Shown here in pieces: positions 16,685 to 22,286 of a DNA stretch of 25,383 nt (the first letter of the stretch is position 1; every line of letters starts with the position of its first letter). The translations under genes were made by a program, and so were the position numbers. The stretch covers positions 1-25,383 of the forward strand of contig JAHHRS010000030.1 of the NCBI GenBank assembly GCA_020025675.1, written 5' to 3'. Source of the stretch: Oscillospiraceae bacterium (GTDB lineage: Bacteria; Bacillota; Clostridia; Oscillospirales; Oscillospiraceae). A model generated the notes under the pieces. The model made no database searches. It was not told the origin of the DNA and was given only the letters and a program-made list of their open reading frames with translations.

Positions 16685-17371
16685 ATGGGAGTCCATGACG
16701 GACACAGGGACAGACTGAGAGAAAACTTCATTGAACACGGCCTTGATAGCTTCAATGACCTTAATGCGCTGGAACTGCTGCTTTTCTATGCCATTCCAAG
16801 ACGGGATACAAATCCGATTGCTCACGACTTGCTTGAACGCTTCGAAACCATAGGCGGAGTGTTCAGGGCTTCCGTAGAGGAGCTTTGTGAAGTGCAGGGA
16901 ATAGGCAGAAATGCTGCTGCTCTCATTTTACTCGTACCGCAAATCATGAAAAAGAGCTGTATCTCAGACACAAAGGCTATTGTTTATGTGAATAATTCCG
17001 ATGATGCCGGAAAATATCTGATGCCGCGCTTTATGAATGAGCAAGACGAAGTTGCTTATATGATGTGCCTTGATTCCCAGAAGAGATTAATTAAATGTTC
17101 GGAGATTAGCCGAGGTATCGTAAATGCTGTTGACATAAATACCAGAATTATACTTGAAACTGCCGTAAAATGTAAGGCAAGCTCTGTTATTATCTCGCAT
17201 AATCACCCTGACGGTGTTGCCCTTCCGTCACCGGAGGACAGTAACGCCACAAAACAGGTAGCCAAGTCCCTTGCACTGGTGGGTATACAGCTTTCAGACC
17301 ATATAATTGTTGCAGGCGGTGACTATGTTTCATTTGCAGATTCCGGCTTTATGAGACTTATAAAAGTGTGA
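16685..17371 (+). CDS. radC: RadC family (JAB/MPN domain) protein
   Basis: A 228-residue RadC-like protein. Its cellular role is not settled; the DNA-repair name is historical. The N-terminal part has the UPF0758 helix-hairpin-helix (GGVFRASVEELCEVQGIGRNAAA read in part), and the C-terminal part is a metalloprotease-like JAB/MPN domain with the full zinc motif: SHNHPDG (H172, H174), S181 and D185. Start ATG 16685 follows GGAGGGTG. It is the last gene of the uvrB operon by spacing; I see no clear hairpin terminator after it. Confidence 0.93.
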   Translation: MGVHDGHRDRLRENFIEHGLDSFNDLNALELLLFYAIPRRDTNPIAHDLLERFETIGGVFRASVEELCEVQGIGRNAAALILLVPQIMKKSCISDTKAIVYVNNSDDAGKYLMPRFMNEQDEVAYMMCLDSQKRLIKCSEISRGIVNAVDINTRIILETAVKCKASSVIISHNHPDGVALPSPEDSNATKQVAKSLALVGIQLSDHIIVAGGDYVSFADSGFMRLIKV

Positions 17372-17706
17372 AATAATGGTTATGTAAACGAAATATTGCA
17401 AATAAAATGTAACTTTTGACGGTTTGCGGGTTCGGAAAAAATTTACAAAATTCGATTAAAGACTAGTGATACCAAAGAAAATAAGCTGTTGATAACTATG
17501 TTGATAATGTTGATAACTCACAGGAATATAATTTGAATAAAAGATTATGTTACTTGAGTTATCGAAAAAACAGGAAAAATATGCGATTAAAAAGTTCAAT
17601 TATATGTAGAATAAAGCGGAAAAACAGGGCTTATTCAAAACTTTAAAATAGAGAAGAATTTAGAAAATGGCAAAGCTATACAAACTGTAATTTTACATTA
17701 TATATA
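17372..17706. other. AT-rich non-coding stretch after radC
   Basis: No gene of credible length or coding bias is seen on either strand. The stretch is very AT-rich and contains three same-direction copies of TGTTGATAA (17487-17516, listed separately) and looser DnaA-box-like words on the other strand (TTATTCAAA at 17631-17639). Nothing here resembles 6S RNA, RNase P RNA, SRP RNA or tmRNA to me. Confidence 0.6.
17487..17516. repeat. Three tandem DnaA-box-like 9-mers
   Basis: TGTTGATAA occurs at 17487-17495, 17499-17507 and 17508-17516, all in the same direction, with the last two touching. The reverse complement, TTATCAACA, differs by one base from the DnaA box TTATCCACA. A DnaA-binding cluster is an inference; a different repeat-binding protein is possible. 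Confidence 0.5.
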
Positions 17707-17735
17707 TTGACTTAGAGCTATATAAGTGTTATTAT
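17707..17735 (+). promoter_or_regulatory. Promoter for tRNA-Thr
   Basis: -35 TTGACT (17707-17712), 17-base spacer, -10 TATTAT (17730-17735) preceded by TGT. Transcription should start near 17742, about 36 bases before the mature tRNA end. Confidence 0.8.
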
Positions 17736-17777
17736 ACAAAAGTTAGTTTATAAGTTTTGAACTTAAATAAGCTGTTT

Positions 17778-17853
17778 GCTGGTATAGCTCAGTCGGTAGA
17801 GCACTTCACTCGTAATGAAGGGGTCGTGTGTTCGAGTCACATTACCAGCTCCA
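17778..17853 (+). tRNA. tRNA-Thr (anticodon CGU)
   Basis: A full cloverleaf can be drawn: 7-bp acceptor stem (17778-17784 with TACCAGC at 17843-17849), D arm GCTC/GAGC, 5-bp anticodon stem CTTCA/TGAAG (17804-17808, 17816-17820) with anticodon CGT at 17811-17813, a 5-base variable region, T arm GTGTG/CACAT with TTCGAGT, discriminator T, and an encoded CCA. The anticodon reads ACG (Thr). As an ANN-codon reader it is itself a predicted substrate for the t6A enzyme TsaD encoded 1.1 kb upstream. Confidence 0.97.
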
Positions 17854-17895
17854 CGCCGCCGCGGTTGACGTATGTGCCCTCGGTGGCGTCTTTTT
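17853..17895 (+). terminator. Terminator after tRNA-Thr
   Basis: A 9-bp stem with one G-U pair (17853-17861 with 17881-17889) starts at the A of the CCA end; it has a 19-base loop and is followed by CTTTTT. It makes the tRNA a single-gene transcript. Confidence 0.85.
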
Positions 17896-17980
17896 ATATA
17901 TCGTATTGTACATAAAAGAAGTCAAACTGTCTCAGATATTGTAGATTATCCATAAATATAATTTAATTGCCCGCTGTGAC

Positions 17981-18009
17981 TTGACACGGAGGGCAATGGA
18001 TGTTAGTAT
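17981..18009 (+). promoter_or_regulatory. Promoter for the lysine-transporter operon
   Basis: Consensus -35 TTGACA (17981-17986), 17-base spacer, -10 TAGTAT (18004-18009) preceded by TGT. The -35 lies inside an inverted repeat, ATTGCCC (17966-17972) and GGGCAAT (17991-17997), which may be an operator. Confidence 0.8.
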
Positions 18010-18020
18010 ACAGAAAATTG

Positions 18021-18198
18021 AATCGCTTAGATAGAGGCGCGGTTTTCAAGAGTAAGCTTTCATAAAGTCATGCAGCTGTGAATTCTGAAAGGGGCAACCG
18101 CCGAAGTGCCGGAAAAGTGCGTGATTTTCCTCCGCTGGTTCGTCAGATAAGATCTGCCGGACTGTCACATTGAATTTTGTGAAGCGCTATCGTTGATT
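18021..18198 (+). ncRNA. Lysine riboswitch aptamer (L box)
   Basis: The leader matches the lysine riboswitch as known from Bacillus lysC. Conserved blocks appear in order: GATAGAGGCGC (18030-18040), CAAGAGTA (18047-18054, the loop E/turn region), GAAAGGGGCAACCGCCGAAG (18087-18106), GGACTGTCAC (18159-18168) and the closing GCGCTATCG (18184-18192). The closing stem pairs GATAG (18030-18034) with CTATC (18187-18191) and, further out, AATC (18021-18024) with GATT (18195-18198). Lysine binding should stabilise this stem and favour the terminator downstream, shutting off the transporter operon when lysine is plentiful. Confidence 0.92.
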
Positions 18199-18221
18199 AC
18201 CGGATTTTACCGATTTTCCAT

Positions 18222-18250
18222 GGACCGCTTACAAAAGCGGTTCTTTTTTT
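18222..18250 (+). terminator. Riboswitch-controlled terminator
   Basis: A 9-bp stem (18222-18230 with 18235-18243, one G-U pair), loop ACAA, followed by seven T. It lies 24 bases after the aptamer and 57 bases before the transporter gene, the usual place for the expression platform. Confidence 0.9.
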
Positions 18251-18259
18251 ATTATCCCG

Positions 18260-18294
18260 CCGACAGGGAGAAAATGTCGGAGGACAAAATGTCC
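18260..18294 (+). other. Two small hairpins before the lipoprotein gene
   Basis: CCGACA/TGTCGG (18260-18265 with 18275-18280) and GGACA/TGTCC (18282-18286 with 18290-18294) form adjacent stems between the riboswitch terminator and the ribosome binding site. They could protect the mRNA 5' end or tune initiation; this is inference only. Confidence 0.4.
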
Positions 18295-18307
18295 GAAAGG
18301 AAGAAAA

Positions 18308-19177
18308 ATGAAAAGAATATTATCAGCAGTTTTGGCCTGCGCATTGATGCTTGCGCTTACCGCCTGCGGCGGAAACAGTGATAACGCTGCTAGCGGTGCT
18401 ACCGGTGTGGAGGACGGCGTTCTTACAGTAGCTATGGAATGTGTATACGCTCCTTATAACTGGACTCAGACTGATGACTCCAACGGCGCTGTTCCTATTT
18501 CCAATAATCCCGGCGCTTACGCCAACGGCTATGACGTTATGATTGCAAAGAAAATCTGCGAGGCAAACGGCTGGGAGCTTGAAATAGTTCAGTCCGACTG
18601 GGATTCTCTTGTCCCCGGTATTCAGTCAGGACTTTTTGATGCTGTTATTGCCGGACAGTCAATGACAGCGGAGCGTTCAAAGCAGGTAGATTTTGCCGGC
18701 CCTTATTTCTACGCAACTATGGTTTGCCTTACAAAGGCTGACAGTCCCTATGCCTCTGCAAAGAGTATTGCCGACCTTGCAGGCGGAAAATGCACAGCTC
18801 AGATTTCTACCATCTGGTATGACAAGTGCCTGCCCCAGATAGATGGCGCAATTGTACAGAGTGCATCTGAGACTGCTACTGCAATGCTGATGAATTTGGA
18901 AACCGATATGGTTGATTTTGTCTGCACCGATATGCCCACTGCAAAGGGTGCCGTTAATACATATCCCCATATGGTTATTCTGGATTTCTCCGGTACTGAC
19001 GGAGACTTTAAGTTCTCTGAGCAGGAGAGAGCTGAAAATGTAAATATAGGTATTTCAGTAATGAAGGGCAATACGGTTCTTAAAGATGCCATAAACTCTG
19101 TACTTTCCACCATGACTGAGGATGATTTTAACGACCTTATGGTTAAGGCAATTTCCGTTCAGCCCAAGCAGGCATAA
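18308..19177 (+). CDS. Amino acid ABC transporter, substrate-binding lipoprotein (lysine predicted)
   Basis: A 289-residue family 3 extracellular solute-binding protein. A lipoprotein signal peptide (1-19) ends in the lipobox LTAC with C20 as the lipidated Cys, followed by a Gly/Ser/Asn linker (21-37). The mature part has the family pattern: VAMECVYAPYNW at the start, NGYDVMIAKKICEANG, SDWDSLVPGIQSGLFDAVIAGQSMTAERSKQVDFAGPYFY (read in part), and VDFVCTDMPTAKGA in lobe 2. It binds an amino acid outside the membrane and delivers it to the permease encoded next. Specificity for lysine is inferred from the lysine riboswitch, not from the binding site. ATG 18308 is preceded by GAAAGGAAG, just after two small hairpins (18260-18294). 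Confidence 0.93.
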   Translation: MKRILSAVLACALMLALTACGGNSDNAASGATGVEDGVLTVAMECVYAPYNWTQTDDSNGAVPISNNPGAYANGYDVMIAKKICEANGWELEIVQSDWDSLVPGIQSGLFDAVIAGQSMTAERSKQVDFAGPYFYATMVCLTKADSPYASAKSIADLAGGKCTAQISTIWYDKCLPQIDGAIVQSASETATAMLMNLETDMVDFVCTDMPTAKGAVNTYPHMVILDFSGTDGDFKFSEQERAENVNIGISVMKGNTVLKDAINSVLSTMTEDDFNDLMVKAISVQPKQA

Positions 19178-19208
19178 TTTAAACTAAAATTAGAAGGGAG
19201 CTATCCCG

Positions 19209-20045
19209 TTGAACGTTTTTTCCAAGCTTATTCAGGACATAGGAAGCCTGTGGCAGACATACGGAAGCCAGTATATAAGCGGTATTAAATCTACGTTGTT
19301 ACTTGCAATTTCTGCTACTTTAATAGGATGTATTATAGGCTTCATTTGCGGCATATTGAATACTATACCTTACTCGAAAAATGACTCTCCTGTAAAAAAA
19401 TTCTTTTTAAAACTATTAAGAGCAATAGTCAGAATATATGTTGAGGTATTCAGAGGTACTCCTATGATGCTTCAGGCAGTGTTTATCTACTTCGGCTTGC
19501 CTTACTTCAGCAATAATGCTATGCGCTTTAATAACATCTGGTCTGCGGCTTTGCTGATTGTTTCTATAAATACCGGCGCTTATATGGCAGAATCCGTCAG
19601 AGGCGGTATTATTTCTGTTGACTCCGGTCAGACTGAGGGCGCAAAGGCAATAGGAATGAACCATTTCCAGACCATGATAAACGTTGTATTTCCTCAGGCA
19701 CTTAGAAACATTATGCCTCAGATAGGCAACAACTTTATAATTAATATTAAAGATACATCTGTCATGTTTATTATCGGCTTTACAGAATTTTTTGCAGTTC
19801 ATAAAGCGGCTGTGGGCAATACCTATCTGTATTTCCCGTCTGCCACAATAGAAATGATAGGCTATCTTACAATGACTCTTATTGCATCTTTTATCCTTCG
19901 GTGGATAGAAAAGAAGCTTGACGGAGAAAACAGCTATGAGCTGGCGGCTGATGATCAGCTGGTTATGGCGGCAGGTACTTACAATCACCCGGGAACTCCC
20001 TTTGAGGAGCGGAACAGGGAATTCGGCGAAAGGAGAGGCAGCTGA
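19209..20045 (+). CDS. Amino acid ABC transporter permease (lysine predicted)
   Basis: A 278-residue permease of the HisM/GlnP family. After a short N-terminal segment, membrane helices lie at about 24-48, 88-105 (after VEVFRGTPMMLQ), 110-128, 165-200 and 215-238. The ATPase-contacting EAA loop is clear: EGAKAIGMNHFQTMINVVFPQALR (read in part, about 141-170). The C-terminal tail after the last helix (about 240-278) is longer and more polar than usual. Start is TTG 19209 with GAAGGGAG upstream; no ATG is well placed. The ATPase gene starts 1 base after its stop. Only one permease gene is present, so the membrane unit would be a homodimer. Confidence 0.93.
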   Translation: MNVFSKLIQDIGSLWQTYGSQYISGIKSTLLLAISATLIGCIIGFICGILNTIPYSKNDSPVKKFFLKLLRAIVRIYVEVFRGTPMMLQAVFIYFGLPYFSNNAMRFNNIWSAALLIVSINTGAYMAESVRGGIISVDSGQTEGAKAIGMNHFQTMINVVFPQALRNIMPQIGNNFIINIKDTSVMFIIGFTEFFAVHKAAVGNTYLYFPSATIEMIGYLTMTLIASFILRWIEKKLDGENSYELAADDQLVMAAGTYNHPGTPFEERNREFGERRGS

Positions 20046-20046
20046 A

Positions 20047-20787
20047 GTGGAAGAAAAAATTTTGGATATAAAGCATCTTTCAAAGAGCTACGGACAACAT
20101 GAAGTTTTAAAGGATATAGATTTTTCCGTTGAAACAGGAGATGTCATTAGTATAATCGGGGCATCAGGCTCCGGTAAATCCACTCTTCTTCGCTGCATAA
20201 ACCTTCTTGAAACTGCGGATTCCGGTGAAATCCTGTATCACGGAGAGAATGTTCTGGACAGAAAGGTGAAAGCCGCAGCATACAGAGCAAAAGTAGGAAT
20301 GGTTTTCCAATCTTTTAATCTCTTTAACAATATGACAGTTCTTGATAACTGCATAGTAGGTCAGGTAAAGGTCCTGAAGAAAAGCAAGGATGAGGCTAAG
20401 GCCGAATCAATGAAATTCCTCGAAAAAGTCGGAATGGCTCCGTATATAAACGCAAAGCCGAGACAGCTCTCAGGCGGACAGAAGCAGAGGGTGGCAATAG
20501 CAAGAGCAATGGCTATGAATCCCGAGGTTTTACTGTTTGATGAACCTACCTCAGCCCTTGACCCTGAAATGGTTGGCGAAGTTTTGAATGTTATGCGTTC
20601 CCTTGCCTCCGGCGGCATGACTATGCTGGTGGTTACACATGAAATGGAATTTGCAAGAGACGTAAGCAATAAAGTTGTCTATATGAATAAAGGCGTTATT
20701 TGCGAACAGGGAAGCCCTGAAAGAATATTTGGAGCGGCTCAGAAGCAGGAAACCCGTGACTTTCTCTCAAGGTTTAGAAATAACTGA
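20047..20787 (+). CDS. Amino acid ABC transporter ATPase (lysine predicted)
   Basis: A 246-residue ABC ATPase of the polar amino acid uptake type (GlnQ/HisP). All motifs are present: Walker A GASGSGKST (38-46, K44), Q-loop Q88, signature LSGGQ (141-145), Walker B LLFDEP (D165, catalytic E166), D-loop SALD, and switch His H198. Length is typical. Start is GTG 20047, with GGAGAGG at 20032-20038 in the end of the permease gene; the open frame extends upstream but only as an overlap of that gene. It powers import by the permease, and a terminator follows. Confidence 0.94.
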   Translation: MEEKILDIKHLSKSYGQHEVLKDIDFSVETGDVISIIGASGSGKSTLLRCINLLETADSGEILYHGENVLDRKVKAAAYRAKVGMVFQSFNLFNNMTVLDNCIVGQVKVLKKSKDEAKAESMKFLEKVGMAPYINAKPRQLSGGQKQRVAIARAMAMNPEVLLFDEPTSALDPEMVGEVLNVMRSLASGGMTMLVVTHEMEFARDVSNKVVYMNKGVICEQGSPERIFGAAQKQETRDFLSRFRNN

Positions 20788-20807
20788 ACAGCAGAGTTTA
20801 ACAGAAA

Positions 20808-20856
20808 GCCCTATGGCGTGGAGTTATGATTTTTCAAATTCCGGCCATAGGGTTTT
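20808..20856 (+). terminator. Terminator after the ABC transporter operon
   Basis: A 9-bp perfect stem CCCTATGGC/GCCATAGGG (20809-20817 with 20844-20852), extended by a G-U pair (20808 with 20853), has a 26-base loop and then TTTT. Confidence 0.8.
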
Positions 20857-21104
20857 ATTATTAAACGTGCTGACCGGACATACTGAATTTTATTTTAATA
20901 ATTTAAAAAATCTGTCTTTCAATGATACAATAAAAAAATATTAGCATATCTTTTGCAATTGACGTGTTTTTACATGTAAGTTAAATACAGCGGGAAAAAA
21001 TAATTTACGGAGATTATTGTCAAAAAAACAATAATAGGGTAAAAAAACTTTTGCGTTTAGTTCAAGAACGTGGTATAATATGTCATAAAACTGGAGGTGT
21101 GAGT
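20857..21104. other. Intergenic region before the TetR-type gene
   Basis: No gene is seen. It holds a perfect 10-bp palindrome TTACATGTAA (20970-20979) just downstream of a TTGACG (20959-20964) that could be a -35, an 8-bp inverted repeat ATTATTGT/ACAATAAT (21013-21020 with 21028-21035, 7-base loop), and the promoter listed next. Confidence 0.5.
21051..21079 (+). promoter_or_regulatory. Promoter for the TetR-type regulator
   Basis: -35 TTGCGT (21051-21056), 17-base spacer, perfect -10 TATAAT (21074-21079) with extended TGG. It covers the in-frame TTG at 21051, so that codon is not the translation start. Confidence 0.75.
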
Positions 21105-21665
21105 ATGGCTACATCAACAAAGGAAGCTTTGGGTCGCGCACTTAAACAGATGATGAATGTTAAACCAATTAATAAGATCACTGTTAAAGACCTTGTGGGT
21201 ATATGTAACGTCAACAGACAGACTTTCTATTACCATTTTGATGATGTCTACGATCTTTTGGAGTGGGTTTTTGAGGAAGACGCCAACAGGGTTTTACCTA
21301 AAGAAGTCAAACGTGAGACATGGCGTGAGGATGTAATGGTATTTTTTGACTATCTTCAGGAAAACAGGACCTTTGCGCTGAATGTGTATAATTCTAACAG
21401 CAGAAACGGTATGCTGAAGTTTCTAACTGACAGGCTCAAAGGCTGTATTCACAGTTTTTCCGTTCTCGTCTCTGACGGGCGGAATATAGACAGGAAAGAT
21501 TTCGAGTTTATTGTAGATCTTTACCCAAATACAATAGTGGGTCTTATAGCTCAGTGGATGGATCTGGGAATGCCTGTACCGGATGATGAGACAAAAGAGC
21601 GGTTTATAAAAGTTTTGGAGAGCAGTATAGAAAATATACTTGCTCGTTTCCAACTGAATAAATAA
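21105..21665 (+). CDS. TetR/AcrR-type transcriptional regulator
   Basis: A 186-residue regulator. The N-terminal helix-turn-helix is typical: TKEALGRALKQMM then ITVKDLVGICNVNRQTFYYHF (about 24-45), which is the DhaS-like subgroup's NRQTFYYHF recognition helix. The C-terminal part (about 60-186) is all-helical, the ligand-binding and dimer part, and does not show a recognisable effector class. Start ATG 21105 has GGAGGTG 5 bases upstream. It is transcribed alone, with promoter and terminator of its own. Targets are unknown; palindromes in its upstream region make self-control plausible. Confidence 0.88.
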   Translation: MATSTKEALGRALKQMMNVKPINKITVKDLVGICNVNRQTFYYHFDDVYDLLEWVFEEDANRVLPKEVKRETWREDVMVFFDYLQENRTFALNVYNSNSRNGMLKFLTDRLKGCIHSFSVLVSDGRNIDRKDFEFIVDLYPNTIVGLIAQWMDLGMPVPDDETKERFIKVLESSIENILARFQLNK

Positions 21666-21676
21666 TTTATTTTAAG

Positions 21677-21712
21677 GCGGACAGAGGCTGAGAGCATCTG
21701 TCTGCTCTTTTT
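21677..21712 (+). terminator. Terminator after the TetR-type gene
   Basis: A 9-bp stem with one G-U pair (21677-21685 with 21697-21705), an 11-base loop, then TCTTTTT. Confidence 0.88.
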
Positions 21713-21735
21713 GACCTTATCTGCAGAGCTTACGG

Positions 21736-21764
21736 TTGAAAAAAGTATAAATTTAGAGTATAAT
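21736..21764 (+). promoter_or_regulatory. Promoter for ybaK-uvrA-recD2
   Basis: -35 TTGAAA (21736-21741), 17-base spacer, perfect -10 TATAAT (21759-21764). Transcription should start near 21771, 24 bases before ybaK. No GAAC-N4-GTTC LexA box is visible nearby. Confidence 0.82.
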
Positions 21765-21794
21765 GAACTAATTATAATAGCCGGAGGCTAAACA

Positions 21795-22277
21795 ATGGCA
21801 GAATTTAAAACAAATGTAATGCGTGTTTTGGAACAGAAAAAAATTAAATACACAGCCCATGAATATGCCCACGGCGATGAGGCTGTGGACGGAGTCAGGG
21901 TTGCTGAAATATGCGGGCAGAATCCGGCACAGGTATTTAAAACTCTGGTTGCACAGGGGGCGAGCAAAAAAGTATATGTTTTTGTTATACCTGTGGCTAT
22001 GAAACTGGAACTTAAACAGGCTTCAAAGGCTGTTGGTGAAAAAAACATGGCTATGGTACATGTTAATGAGATAAATGCCCTTACGGGATATGTTCGCGGC
22101 GGATGTTCTCCCATCGGAATGAAAAAAAGGTATATAACTGTCTATCATAGCAGCATAATAGAACATGAAACCGTTATGGTGAGTGCGGGCAAAATAGGAT
22201 ATCAGGTGGAGCTATCTCCAAATGATCTTATTATGCTAACCGAAGGAAAGACGGCAGATATTGCTTCGGAGGGATAG
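21795..22277 (+). CDS. ybaK: Cys-tRNA(Pro)/Cys-tRNA(Cys) deacylase YbaK
   Basis: A 160-residue free-standing editing domain of the YbaK/EbsC family. It hydrolyses Cys wrongly loaded on tRNA(Pro) by prolyl-tRNA synthetase. The fold pattern is clear: LEQKKIKYTAHEY at the start, AQVFKTLV with the key Lys K49, VIPVAMKLELKQASKAVG, and GYVRGGCSPIGMKK, the family's late glycine-rich loop. Length is usual. ATG 21795 follows GGAGG. It leads the operon with uvrA, which starts 9 bases after its stop. Confidence 0.94.
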   Translation: MAEFKTNVMRVLEQKKIKYTAHEYAHGDEAVDGVRVAEICGQNPAQVFKTLVAQGASKKVYVFVIPVAMKLELKQASKAVGEKNMAMVHVNEINALTGYVRGGCSPIGMKKRYITVYHSSIIEHETVMVSAGKIGYQVELSPNDLIMLTEGKTADIASEG

Positions 22278-22286
22278 AACTTATAT

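Noticed and set aside
17372..17706. A CRISPR array or structural RNA in the AT-rich gap
   Set aside because: Only three short 9-mers without spacer-repeat regularity; no conserved RNA pattern recognised.
18193..18381. A 62-codon open frame across the riboswitch terminator into the lipoprotein gene
   Set aside because: It runs through the terminator hairpin and overlaps the signal-peptide codons out of frame; no well-spaced ribosome binding site or protein-like pattern.
19416..19988. A 190-codon minus-strand frame inside the permease gene
   Set aside because: It is antisense to a clear permease, Cys/His/Tyr-rich in a way typical of non-coding frames.
19918..20046. An upstream extension of the ABC ATPase frame
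   Set aside because: It only overlaps the permease gene; GTG 20047 has a proper ribosome binding site and gives the standard N-terminus.
20729..20944. A 71-codon open frame after the ABC transporter
   Set aside because: It overlaps the ATPase end and passes through the terminator; composition becomes AT-driven with no ribosome binding site.
21060..21069. GTTC-AA-GAAC before the TetR-type gene as a LexA box
   Set aside because: The half-sites are in the reverse order and spacing of the Bacillus box GAAC-N4-GTTC; arms are only 4 bp.
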